Shown: positions 52,471-60,988 of the stretch, one piece after another
Numbering within the stretch: position 1 is the first letter of the stretch
Layout: every line of letters begins with the position of its first letter
Source of the DNA: M1-B18 sp048264125
GTDB taxonomy: Bacteria > Bacillota > Clostridia > Peptostreptococcales > Natronincolaceae
Assembly: GCA_048264125.1 (NCBI GenBank)
Contig: JBLXDM010000001.1
Coordinates: 372,001-436,000 of the forward strand
Direction of reading: 5' to 3'
Length of the DNA: 64,000 nt
The notes under the pieces: generated by a model
The model's database searches: none
Told to the model about the DNA's origin: nothing
What the model saw: the letters and a program-made list of their open reading frames with translations, nothing else
Position numbers and translations under genes: made by a program

Positions 52471-53498
52471 GAAAGCTGTTAAATACACTCTACGTTACTT
52501 CTCCAGAGTCATATTTATCTCTTGATGGAGAAAACATTGTGATTTTAAGGGAAGAGTCAGAAGCTGCTAGAATACCGTTGCACAATCTTGAAGGCATAGT
52601 TGCGTTTGGTTATACAGGGGCTAGTCCTGCATTGATGGGTGCATGCGCAAAACATAATATAGCATTGACCTTCATGAAGCCCAGCGGTAGATTCTTATCG
52701 AGAGTAGTAGGTGAGGTTAGAGGAAATGTTACTTTAAGAAAAGCTCAATATAGAATATCCGATAGTACAGAAGAAAGCAATAAGATTGCGAAAAATTTTG
52801 TTTTAGGCAAGATATATAATACTCGATGGCTAATTGAGAGGGCAACCCGTGATCATGGGGTAAGGCTCGATGTTGATAAACTTAAGAAGGTTTCTAAGGT
52901 TCTTGCTAATTCCCTTAAATATGTGCAAGAATGTGAATGCTTAGAACAGCTCAGAGGCTACGAAGGAGAGGCGGCATCTCAGTATTTTAGCGTATTTGAT
53001 GATTTAATTCTTCAACAAAAGGAAGCTTTTTATTTCCGATATCGAAATAAGCGTCCACCACTTGACAATGTGAATGCAATGCTGTCATTTGTGTATACTC
53101 TTCTAGCACATGATGTGGCAGCAGCACTAGAGACTGTGGGATTAGACCCCTATGTAGGTTTTTTGCATAGAGATAGGCCAGGGAGGATATCACTCGCGCT
53201 AGATATGATGGAAGAGCTGCGCCCTGTTTGTGCTGACAGATTTGTTATTTCACTAATCAACAAAAAGGAAGTGAATGATAAAGGCTTTAGCCAAAAAGAA
53301 AACGGAGCTGTTGTTATGGATGATGATACAAGAAAAACGATTCTAAAGGCATGGCAGACTAAAAAGCAGGAAAAAATAACACATCCATTTTTACAAGAGA
53401 AGATAGAATGGGGACTTGTACCCTATGCACAGGCGATGCTGTTAGCAAGATTTATAAGGGGTGACCTAGATGGTTATCCGATGTTTATGTGGAAGTAG
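52467..53498 (+). CDS. cas1: Cas1 integrase
   Basis: 343 residues, type I-C Cas1. The N-terminal beta domain contains LYVTSPESYLSLDGENIVIL, and the helical catalytic domain contains RPPLDNVNAMLSFVYTLLAHDVAAALETVGLDPYVGFLHRDRPGRISLALDMMEELRP, with the metal-binding Glu, His and Asp/Glu. It integrates spacers at the leader end of the array. Overlaps cas4 by 4 nt. Confidence 0.95.
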   Translation: MRKLLNTLYVTSPESYLSLDGENIVILREESEAARIPLHNLEGIVAFGYTGASPALMGACAKHNIALTFMKPSGRFLSRVVGEVRGNVTLRKAQYRISDSTEESNKIAKNFVLGKIYNTRWLIERATRDHGVRLDVDKLKKVSKVLANSLKYVQECECLEQLRGYEGEAASQYFSVFDDLILQQKEAFYFRYRNKRPPLDNVNAMLSFVYTLLAHDVAAALETVGLDPYVGFLHRDRPGRISLALDMMEELRPVCADRFVISLINKKEVNDKGFSQKENGAVVMDDDTRKTILKAWQTKKQEKITHPFLQEKIEWGLVPYAQAMLLARFIRGDLDGYPMFMWK

Positions 53499-53506
53499 GT
53501 GAAGAG

Positions 53507-53797
53507 ATGCTAGTATTAATAACTTATGATGTAAACACTGAAACTCCACTTGGTAGAAAACGGCTTCGTCAAGTAGCAAAGCAATGCCTTAATTATGGTC
53601 AACGTGTCCAGAACTCAGTGTTTGAATGTGTGCTAGATGCGGCAAAATGCCGTGAAGTACAGCATAAGCTCGAAAAGATTATTGATAAGGAGAAAGACAG
53701 TCTGCGGTTTTACTTTTTAGGAAATAACTATAAAAGCAAGGTGGTGCATATAGGCGCAAAGGAGTCCTTTGATGTTGAGGATACTCTTATTATTTAG
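53507..53797 (+). CDS. cas2: Cas2 adaptation protein
   Basis: 96 residues. MLVLITYDVNTETPLGRKRLRQVAKQCLNYGQRVQNSVFECVLD is the Cas2 ferredoxin-like core with the strand-1 aspartate. ATG 53507 follows AGGTGAAGAG and gives the usual Cas2 start; an in-frame GTG at 53489 lies inside cas1. It forms the integration complex with Cas1. The leader and array start directly after its stop. Confidence 0.93.
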   Translation: MLVLITYDVNTETPLGRKRLRQVAKQCLNYGQRVQNSVFECVLDAAKCREVQHKLEKIIDKEKDSLRFYFLGNNYKSKVVHIGAKESFDVEDTLII

Positions 53798-53964
53798 TGC
53801 GAACCAGTAGTGGACAGAGATTTGCTGGTACATTCGCACCTTAAAACAATCACTTTATACCAAAATATGGAATAGAAAACGAGGAAATAGTTGACATTAG
53901 GATGAAAATGCAGAGAAATAAGCTTAAAAAATTGTAAGACATATGAAGTTTTACCTTTTTTGCT
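53798..53964 (+). promoter_or_regulatory. CRISPR leader with inverted repeat
   Basis: The 167-bp AT-rich stretch between cas2 and the first repeat. At its start (about 53798-53840) GTGCGAA and TTCGCAC, with CCAG and CTGG nested inside, form a hairpin. A similar GTGCGAACC dyad just after cas2 is, to my memory, common in type I-C loci. TTGACA at about 53892 may start the pre-crRNA promoter. Homopurine and T-rich runs directly precede the first repeat. Confidence 0.75.
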
Positions 53965-56518
53965 GTCGCTCCTTATATAGGAGCGTGGATTGAAATTTAA
54001 AATATAAGTTGGAATATGAAGGAAAATATGTCGCTCCTTATATAGGAGCGTGGATTGAAATTAATATGAATGGTTTACAAATTTATAATGATGAGTCGCT
54101 CCTTATATAGGAGCGTGGATTGAAATTGATAGAATATTTATAAATTCTTCTCTAGAATGTTGTCGCTCCTTATATAGGAGCGTGGATTGAAATTTACTAT
54201 ACCGGTGGCTTTCATTTATACGTTCCCCGTCGCTCCTTATATAGGAGCGTGGATTGAAATTATGTCTTGAAGGGGTTTTGATGTTGAACCTCCGTGTCGC
54301 TCCTTATATAGGAGCGTGGATTGAAATTCGAATTGATCTCTGTCCTCAGGTGCCTTGGCTAGTCGCTCCTTATATAGGAGCGTGGATTGAAATACGTATA
54401 TCCCTCCATCTCGGCACATTGGGCCAGTGGTCGCTCCTTATATAGGAGCGTGGATTGAAATACGTTGTTCTTCTGATACATGGTTATAAGGCAGCCAGTC
54501 GCTCCTTATATAGGAGCGTGGATTGAAATTAAAAGCACTGCCTTTCTTTATTTAGTGATATCTAGGTCGCTCCTTATATAGGAGCGTGGATTGAAATCTT
54601 ATGTAATCAATGCCCTTGGCTGTTACCATTGGTCGCTCCTTATATAGGAGCGTGGATTGAAATATCAACTAGCCTAACATAAGGCTCTGCGTGTTCACGT
54701 CGCTCCTTATATAGGAGCGTGGATTGAAATTATGTTTAATTTCTTTATATCCTCTGCGCTATCGTCGCTCCTTATATAGGAGCGTGGATTGAAATATCCA
54801 GTATGAGACCATTGCAAACATCTGATTAGTCGCTCCTTATATAGGAGCGTGGATTGAAATTTCATCAACATGGGCCTCTATAATCCATCCACCTGTCGCT
54901 CCTTATATAGGAGCGTGGATTGAAATTAACAAAGTCATTATTAATACTATCCAGTACCCTGTCGCTCCTTATATAGGAGCGTGGATTGAAATCACTCAAA
55001 TTGTATTAACCGTCGGACAGGATAGTCGCTCCTTATATAGGAGCGTGGATTGAAATTGTTAAAAAGGTTATTGCTCTTAAGCTGACCCAGTGTCGCTCCT
55101 TATATAGGAGCGTGGATTGAAATCAAGACCTAGAATTGTCTTTGATTAGCCCATCAGTCGCTCCTTATATAGGAGCGTGGATTGAAATCACGTTCTGGCC
55201 TTGTCTAGCTCTGAGCGTGTAATGTCGCTCCTTATATAGGAGCGTGGATTGAAATACAATCACAATAGAAAAATACAGAGATAAAAAATAGTCGCTCCTT
55301 ATATAGGAGCGTGGATTGAAATTTTTGTGCATCGTCTTTAAGGTCACCGGTATATTCAGTCGCTCCTTATATAGGAGCGTGGATTGAAATCCAGTCTATC
55401 CTGCTGCTCTGATGTTAGTCTGCTTTGGTCGCTCCTTATATAGGAGCGTGGATTGAAATTCCAGTGGGTTGGTAACTAAGTCCTTGATACCGGTCGCTCC
55501 TTATATAGGAGCGTGGATTGAAATTAGTACACTGAATATATCATCAAAGGATGTTTGCGTCGCTCCTTATATAGGAGCGTGGATTGAAATACCGCAGGGG
55601 CAGTTAAACACGATAAGGCTGTGGGTCGCTCCTTATATAGGAGCGTGGATTGAAATATGAGTATTGCAAAACTCTTGAATGATACTGATTTTGTCGCTCC
55701 TTATATAGGAGCGTGGATTGAAATTTCGATGGGAAAGCGGTAAGGCCCTATGGGTTGGTCGCTCCTTATATAGGAGCGTGGATTGAAATTTCAAGGTGAC
55801 GTACATAAATTTGACTGCTGGGTCGCTCCTTATATAGGAGCGTGGATTGAAATTTCCCATCAATCTAACTCAGATAGCATAAGTTCCGTCGCTCCTTATA
55901 TAGGAGCGTGGATTGAAATAACCGTGGCAGCTGTTTGAAAATCCATTTCTGCCCGTCGCTCCTTATATAGGAGCGTGGATTGAAATCACACTATGCAGAT
56001 GCCCCTTGTACTCTCTTATGTCGCTCCTTATATAGGAGCGTGGATTGAAATTTTTTTCTCATTTTCATTCCTCCAATTCAATATAAGGTCGCTCCTTATA
56101 TAGGAGCGTGGATTGAAATTACAAATGCTATTACAATATGCCAAGGCCTATTACCGTCGCTCCTTATATAGGAGCGTGGATTGAAATCTGTTTATTTTTT
56201 ATATGTATTTAAAATATTGTTGTCGCTCCTTATATAGGAGCGTGGATTGAAATCATTCTTGCCTGAGCTGCTGGGGATGGTGTAAACGTCGCTCCTTATA
56301 TAGGAGCGTGGATTGAAATAGTTAGCTTCATTAGTACACCCCCCTTTGTTAGCGTCGCTCCTTATATAGGAGCGTGGATTGAAATTTCTGAGAGGTAGTG
56401 CTGTCTCAGTGCCTTAAAAAGTCGCTCCTTATATAGGAGCGTGGATTGAAATTCAAGGGTTTCCCTATCCTGTGTTTCTATTGCTGGTCGCTCCTTATAT
56501 AGGAGCGTGGATTAAAAA
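53965..56518 (+). CRISPR. Type I-C CRISPR array: 39 repeats of 32 nt, 38 spacers
   Basis: Each repeat starts GTCGCTCC and ends GTGGATTGAAAT, with the hairpin CGCTCCT-TATAT-AGGAGCG in its first half. I counted 39 copies (53965, 54030, 54095 ... 56421, 56487) at 64-69 nt intervals, so spacers are 32-37 nt. Copies 1-38 look identical; the last (56487-56518) ends ATTAAAAA in place of ATTGAAAT, marking the old, leader-distal end. The repeat matches the type I-C consensus (GTCGCNCCN...GGNGCGTGGATTGAAA). Spacer acquisition is expected at the 53965 side, next to cas2. No two spacers look alike. Confidence 0.98.
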
Positions 56519-56543
56519 TTTAAATTGATGTATAATCAAAAGA

Positions 56544-56563
56544 AAAAGAGGCCTAATGCCTCT
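56544..56563 (-). terminator. Terminator of the hicB relic (minus strand)
   Basis: GAGGC-ATTAG-GCCTC followed, on the minus strand, by TTTTTCTTTT. The stem overlaps the hicB stop codon and lies 25 bp beyond the last CRISPR repeat. Confidence 0.65.
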
Positions 56564-56962
56564 TCCGGATGCCCAATTGTTCTTTAAGAGCATTTTGAAG
56601 AACTTGAGAAAAATTAATATTATTATCGATGGCAAGTTTATTGAGCCATTGAGGTATGGAAAGAGTCTTCTTTACAGAAAAATTTTCAATGGCTTGTCGA
56701 ATTGTTGGCATAAAAATTTCAATTAGAACGACTACTTGATTATTTTCAAGCTGGATTTTATTTATCGATGTTGAGGTAGGTATTTCATCATTGTCTTCCT
56801 CCATGCTATATAAGTGAAGCCCTAGAACATCTTTGGCCATAGTGATGGCATCTTCATCAGAATCGGCACAAGAATAGCAACCAGGTAAATCAGGAAGGAG
56901 ATTGAAATTCCATCATTTGCATAATAAAATATTGCTGGATAAATATAACGATCTTTTTTCAC
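56553..56962 (-). pseudogene. hicB: HicB-type antitoxin with frameshift
   Basis: On the minus strand GTG at 56962, 8 nt after AAGGAG, begins a HicB N-terminus (KKDRYIYPAIFYYANDGISISF). At about 56893 one C seems to be missing from TTCCTGAT; adding it restores PDLPGCYSCADSDEDAI and joins the long C-terminal frame (AKDVLGLHLYSMEEDND ... LSIPQWLNKLAIDNNINFSQVLQNAL), which ends in a ribbon-helix-helix-like DNA-binding region. As written the gene is broken, although a C-terminal fragment of 95 residues could start at ATG 56840. No hicA toxin gene is seen next to it. A sequencing error cannot be excluded. Confidence 0.75.
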
Positions 56963-57080
56963 GGCGCGTTCTCCTTCAAAATTATTATGGGGGGCAGAAA
57001 TTAGATGTTATTTTCTGCTTACTGAAAGACACTTTTTGCATTGAAGAATATGTTTTCATCTAGGATCTCCCCATAAACCA

Positions 57081-57109
57081 ATCATAATACGTATAATAAT
57101 ACGTGTCAA
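57081..57109 (-). promoter_or_regulatory. Promoter for the hicB relic
   Basis: Minus strand TTGACA (57109-57104), 17 bp, TATGAT (57086-57081), about 120 nt upstream of the hicB start. The spacer contains the palindrome-like TATTATTATACGTA, a possible autoregulation site. The remaining 56963-57213 sequence shows no gene. Confidence 0.55.
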
Positions 57110-57213
57110 ACAATTGACAATTCTTTTTTATTATAGGAGAAGGTAGTAGCCACGGTGCACCACACCCCTCTACAGGTAGCTAAGCTCTGGAAAAGCTGAT
57201 TTCTGAGTTGCCA

Positions 57214-57244
57214 TTGTGACCTTAATACTATGTAAGCTTTAAAT
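57214..57244 (+). promoter_or_regulatory. MerR-type promoter with dyad in a 19-bp spacer
   Basis: TTGTGA (57214-57219), 19 bp, TTAAAT (57239-57244). The spacer holds the imperfect dyad CTTAATACTATGTAAG (57221-57236), centred almost exactly, as in promoters activated by MerR-family proteins. It precedes grpB by about 20 bp, and a MerR gene lies in the same unit at 57930. Confidence 0.5.
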
Positions 57245-57263
57245 TTTTTTAGGAGGTAATCAA

Positions 57264-57776
57264 ATGAAAACAAAAAGAGTGATTGTTGTACCTTATGATT
57301 ATAAATGGAAAGAGGAATATGAAAAAATAAAATCCTACATAGAAAAGCCACTTATAAACAGTGTTATTGGAATAGAGCATGTGGGGAGTACATCGGTTGA
57401 AGGATTATCTGCTAAACCAATTATTGATATCGACGTTATTATTGAAGACTATGATAAATTTGATAATGTTAGATGTTGCCTTGAAGATTTAGGGTATTAT
57501 CATGAAGGAAATTTAGGTATAGAAGGCAGAGAAGCCTTTGGATATAAGGAAATGAAAGCCTTTATGAGTCATCATTTATATGTTTGTCCTCGGAATTCTG
57601 AGGAGTTAAAAAGGCATATTACCTTTAGAGACTACCTGAGAACCCATAAAGAAGATCGGGAAAGATATAGCGCAGTAAAACTACAAGCAGCGGAAAAATT
57701 TCCAGCAGATATTGATGGTTACTTAGCATATAAAAGTGCTTGTATTAATGAAATATATAGAAAGTGTGGCTTATAG
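57264..57776 (+). CDS. GrpB family (UPF0157) nucleotidyltransferase-fold protein
   Basis: 170 residues. VVPYDYKWKEEYEKIKSYI, IGIEHVGSTSVEGLSAKPIIDIDVII and HHLYVCPRNSEELKRHITFRDYLRTH are the standard GrpB blocks; the GSTS...D-x-D part resembles the active site of minimal nucleotidyltransferases. A dephospho-CoA kinase-associated role has been proposed for some members, but none is established. TTAGGAGGTAATCAA precedes the ATG. It is probably cotranscribed with the MerR gene downstream. Confidence 0.9.
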   Translation: MKTKRVIVVPYDYKWKEEYEKIKSYIEKPLINSVIGIEHVGSTSVEGLSAKPIIDIDVIIEDYDKFDNVRCCLEDLGYYHEGNLGIEGREAFGYKEMKAFMSHHLYVCPRNSEELKRHITFRDYLRTHKEDRERYSAVKLQAAEKFPADIDGYLAYKSACINEIYRKCGL

Positions 57777-57799
57777 GAGCTTATAAGGAGAGAACTAAT

Positions 57800-57907
57800 G
57801 TGGTAATCCAGGGAAAGTATTTTATAATCCAAAAGATTGATGAAAATGATATAGATGAGATTCTCGAGGTTTATAAGCAATGTGAGGATTTTTTGGCACT
57901 TGACTAG
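57800..57907 (+). pseudogene. Truncated GNAT-like N-terminal fragment
   Basis: GTG 57800 after AAGGAG opens a 35-codon frame (VIQGKYFIIQKIDENDIDEILEV ... CEDFLALD) ending at TAG 57905. It resembles the first strand and helix of a GNAT acetyltransferase in which ...CEDFLALGP continues into the catalytic core; that core is absent. It lies 22 nt ahead of the MerR gene, so it may persist as an upstream frame coupling translation. Confidence 0.45.
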
Positions 57908-57929
57908 GAAAGAATGGGGGAATGTTGAT

Positions 57930-58709
57930 ATGGTAAAGTTAAAAATTAGTGAAATTGCTGCGTTAATGGGACTATCAGCTAATGGCGTAAGAAAGTTCGA
58001 ACAATATGGTATTATTAATCCTACAGTAAATGATAGCACTGGACATCGTGAGTATACAGGCATGAATATGGGGCATCTTCTGAGTACACGGAGATATCGA
58101 CAGTTTGGGTTTTCGCTTGAGCAAATAGGGGATATGCTGGCGAATTTGGAACTGGAAGAAATTGAATTAGGATTGCGTCAACAAGCAAAACAACTAGAAA
58201 AAGAGGCATTATATACGCAACGAAGAATCCAAAGATTAAAAGAAATGGCGTCCTTCATTTCAAGTGTAAAAATTAGTGTGAATACCTACTCAATACAACT
58301 TCGCCCTGCTATGTGGCTTATACCTTTGAATAATTTCATAAATCTACAAAATAAATATGATATTTTTAAAGAGTTATCTGCAAATATCCCTAGTGTATGC
58401 ATATCATGCGTATTTTCAGATCCTGATAACCATCAGCATTATCTTAGTGTATACGAATCCGATGCTAGTTTATGGGAGCTGCCATTGTGGAACCAGGTGC
58501 AGGTTATTCCAGAGCAAATTTGCGTCTATACATCTATGATTCAAGCCAGTGAGACGGAACAATTACATGAGCTTTATAATGGTATATTAGAGTATCTAGA
58601 TAAAGCAAGCTTAGAATTAGTAGGTGATATCATTACTAGAGGAATTGTTTTTACAAACAATAGCAAACAGGTACATCGAGAAGTTTGGATTCCAATAGAG
58701 AAAAAATAA
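57930..58709 (+). CDS. MerR family transcriptional regulator
   Basis: 259 residues. The winged helix-turn-helix LKISEIAALMGLSANGVRKFEQYGIINP and HREYTGMNMGHLLSTRRYRQFGFSLEQIGDML (residues 3-70) are MerR-like. A coiled coil (about 80-112) follows, and then a 140-residue C-terminal domain that could bind a small molecule (IQLRPAMWLIPLNNF ... TRGIVFTNNSKQVHREVWIPI), reminiscent of GyrI-like domains. ATG 57930 is preceded by GGGGGAATGTTGAT. It is upstream of the flavoprotein gene at 58849 and downstream of a MerR-type promoter, so it may control both. Confidence 0.85.
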   Translation: MVKLKISEIAALMGLSANGVRKFEQYGIINPTVNDSTGHREYTGMNMGHLLSTRRYRQFGFSLEQIGDMLANLELEEIELGLRQQAKQLEKEALYTQRRIQRLKEMASFISSVKISVNTYSIQLRPAMWLIPLNNFINLQNKYDIFKELSANIPSVCISCVFSDPDNHQHYLSVYESDASLWELPLWNQVQVIPEQICVYTSMIQASETEQLHELYNGILEYLDKASLELVGDIITRGIVFTNNSKQVHREVWIPIEKK

Positions 58710-58712
58710 ACG

Positions 58713-58743
58713 TTGACAATGAACTTGGTGTAGCTGTTATCGT
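58713..58743 (+). promoter_or_regulatory. Possible long-spacer promoter of the flavoprotein gene
   Basis: TTGACA (58713-58718), 19 bp, TATCGT (58738-58743), starting just after the MerR gene. A 19-bp spacer would again suit activation by a MerR-family protein, but no clear dyad is in the spacer. A short inverted repeat, TGTT...GTTAAATTAAC...AACA, follows at 58736-58757. Confidence 0.35.
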
Positions 58744-58848
58744 TAAATTAACAACAAAGCATGGTTCGTTTTGGCAATTTATATCTTTCCATACTTGTTG
58801 TAGGGGAATCGTTTGCACTATAAAAACAAGATAATGAGGAGGTATTTT

Positions 58849-60795
58849 ATGGTAACAAAGCATTTTAAAGTTTTCATTTCTGTCTTATTGTGTTTAGTTA
58901 TGGTTTTTGCTCTTACAGGTTGCGGAAATCAAACAAAAGAATCAATATCAGTATTAAATTACAAGGCTGGTAGCTATCAAGCTTCCGCACTAGGTTATAA
59001 GGGACCTGTGACAGTCGAGGCTACTTTTGACACAAATGCAATTATAGGAGCTAAAGTAATTTCCCATATGGAAACTGCGGGGATAGCTGATACTCCTATA
59101 GAGAGAATCCCACAAATGTTTGTGGAAAATCAATCTCTCAAAATTGAAGCGATTTCGGGTGCCTCGAAAACTAGTAATGCTATATTAGCTGCTTTGGCTG
59201 ATTGTGTCATTCAAGCTGGAGGGGATCTAGAGGTATTAAAAAATGCAGAGCTGAAGTCGGTAAAGGCAGGAGAAACTGTTGAAATGACTGCTGATATTAT
59301 TGTCTTGGGCGGAGGTGGAGCAGGAATGGCTGCTGCTTACTCAGCAACTGGGAATGGTGCATCTGTAGTAGTTGTAGAAAAAACAGCAGCATTAGGTGGA
59401 AATACATTGCGCTCAGGTGGTGGCTTTAACTCTGCCGGTCCTCAATATGGTAGAAATTGGTTGCAGAATGACCAAATGACAACACTCGTTCAGTCATATA
59501 TTGATCTGCCAGCAAAAAATGAAAAAATGGCAGGATGGCAAAAAACAGTTGATAAGCAATTCAAAGAGCATTTGGCATCCGGGGCTACTAATCTTTTTGA
59601 TTCTGAAGAATTTCATATGCTACAAACCTATGTTGAGGGTGACTATATAGGTAATCCAGATATGATTGAGCTCATGTGCAAGGATGCTAAAGATTTGCTT
59701 ACGTGGGCAGAATCAATAGGCGGAACATTTGATTTTGAAAGCAAAGGCGTATTGGGTATGGGTTCCATATGGCCACGTGCATATTCTTTAATTGGTGGGC
59801 ATGGAAAAGGAGGCGGACTCTTCATAGATTACATGAAAAAAAGTATGGAAGGCAAAGAAATTGAATATGTAATGGAAGTGGCTGCAAATGAACTGATCGT
59901 TGAAAATGGAAAAGTCATCGGTGCTAAAGGTACGAAGGCAGATGGGACACCATATATTTTCCATGCCAACAAAGCGGTTATCGTAGCTACAGGTGGCTTT
60001 ACGGCAAATGTAGAAATGCGAGAAAAGTATAATAAAAAATGGGAATATATAGGAGAAAAACTTCCGATTTCAGGCTCTCCTGCTAATACAGGAGATGGCC
60101 ATGTCATGGCAGAAAAAATTGGCGCAAAATTAATTGACATGTCTGAAATACAATTACAGCCCCTAGCAACTGCTAGAACAGGTGCATTACAATTTGTTGC
60201 AATGCCTTCCTCTCCATTTATCAACCAAGATGGTCTGCGTTTTACGAGCGAAGCTGGACGTCGTGATGTAATGTCGGCGGCGATTCTTGCACAACCAGGT
60301 GGGTATATGTATCAGGTGTGCAGTTCCCAAAATAGTTGGGTGAGTGATGGTATTACTAAGACCGGTGATAACTTAGAACGAATGATTGCAGATGGTGATG
60401 TTTTCCGTGCTGACACATTAGAAGATTTAGCAAAACAGTTAAACATTGATCCAAAAACTTTTGTTAAAACTATTAACGAATACAATGCTGCGGTAAAAGC
60501 AGGTAAAGATCCACTAACTGGAAGAATTTCTTTTACTGAATTAGATTTAATTGAAGATTTTGGTCCTTACTTGGCACATAAAATCAGTCCATCAGTACAC
60601 TTTACAATGGGTGGTATAGCAGTGGATACTGATCTTCGTGTACTCGACCAAAACGACAATATTATTCCAGGTTTGTATGCTGCCGGTGAAGTTTCAGGAG
60701 GATTCCACGGTGGCAATCGTGTAGGCGGTAATGCCATTACACACATTTTTAGAACAGGTCTTAATGCTGGAATTAACGCTGCATCTAATAATTAA
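58849..60795 (+). CDS. FMN-binding flavoprotein reductase lipoprotein (fumarate/urocanate reductase-like)
   Basis: 648 residues. Lipoprotein signal with Cys25 (VMVFALTGC). FMN-binding domain about 35-120 with SGASKTSNAI (103-112), the site where ApbE attaches FMN covalently in this family. Then an FAD-binding fumarate-reductase domain from about 148 (IIVLGGGGAGMAAAYSATGNGASVVVVEK), with FTSEAGRRDV, VHFTMGGIAVD and GFHGGNRVGGNA supplying the substrate arginines and histidine of flavocytochrome c-type reductases. It is extracytoplasmic and probably reduces a fumarate-like or enoate acceptor in anaerobic respiration. No haem motif. ATG 58849 follows TGAGGAGGTATTTT. Confidence 0.9.
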   Translation: MVTKHFKVFISVLLCLVMVFALTGCGNQTKESISVLNYKAGSYQASALGYKGPVTVEATFDTNAIIGAKVISHMETAGIADTPIERIPQMFVENQSLKIEAISGASKTSNAILAALADCVIQAGGDLEVLKNAELKSVKAGETVEMTADIIVLGGGGAGMAAAYSATGNGASVVVVEKTAALGGNTLRSGGGFNSAGPQYGRNWLQNDQMTTLVQSYIDLPAKNEKMAGWQKTVDKQFKEHLASGATNLFDSEEFHMLQTYVEGDYIGNPDMIELMCKDAKDLLTWAESIGGTFDFESKGVLGMGSIWPRAYSLIGGHGKGGGLFIDYMKKSMEGKEIEYVMEVAANELIVENGKVIGAKGTKADGTPYIFHANKAVIVATGGFTANVEMREKYNKKWEYIGEKLPISGSPANTGDGHVMAEKIGAKLIDMSEIQLQPLATARTGALQFVAMPSSPFINQDGLRFTSEAGRRDVMSAAILAQPGGYMYQVCSSQNSWVSDGITKTGDNLERMIADGDVFRADTLEDLAKQLNIDPKTFVKTINEYNAAVKAGKDPLTGRISFTELDLIEDFGPYLAHKISPSVHFTMGGIAVDTDLRVLDQNDNIIPGLYAAGEVSGGFHGGNRVGGNAITHIFRTGLNAGINAASNN

Positions 60796-60945
60796 AAAAT
60801 GAAGCTTAACTATCTTAATAATGATGACTATATATCATCAGAATGATTCCTATAGGCTAACAAAATTATTATCTTAATTCTTGTGGCAATAGTGAGTCTA
60901 ATGATATTTTAATCCCTGTAAACACTGTAATTCTAACATTAAATG

Positions 60946-60981
60946 AAAAAATCCCAGTAGTTAATATTACTGGGATTTTTT
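60946..60981. terminator. Bidirectional terminator
   Basis: AAAAAATCCCAGTA pairs with TACTGGGATTTTTT around a short AT-rich loop; it lies between the flavoprotein gene and the convergent binding-protein gene and can serve both. Confidence 0.88.
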
Positions 60982-60988
60982 GTATTAT

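Noticed and set aside
54237..55863. Several 60-76 codon frames inside the CRISPR array
   Set aside because: They consist of the translated repeat (VAPYIGAWIEI or FQSTLLYKER) interleaved with spacers; not genes.
53965..56518. Self-targeting spacers against this window
   Set aside because: By eye no spacer matches another part of the window; a proper search was not possible.
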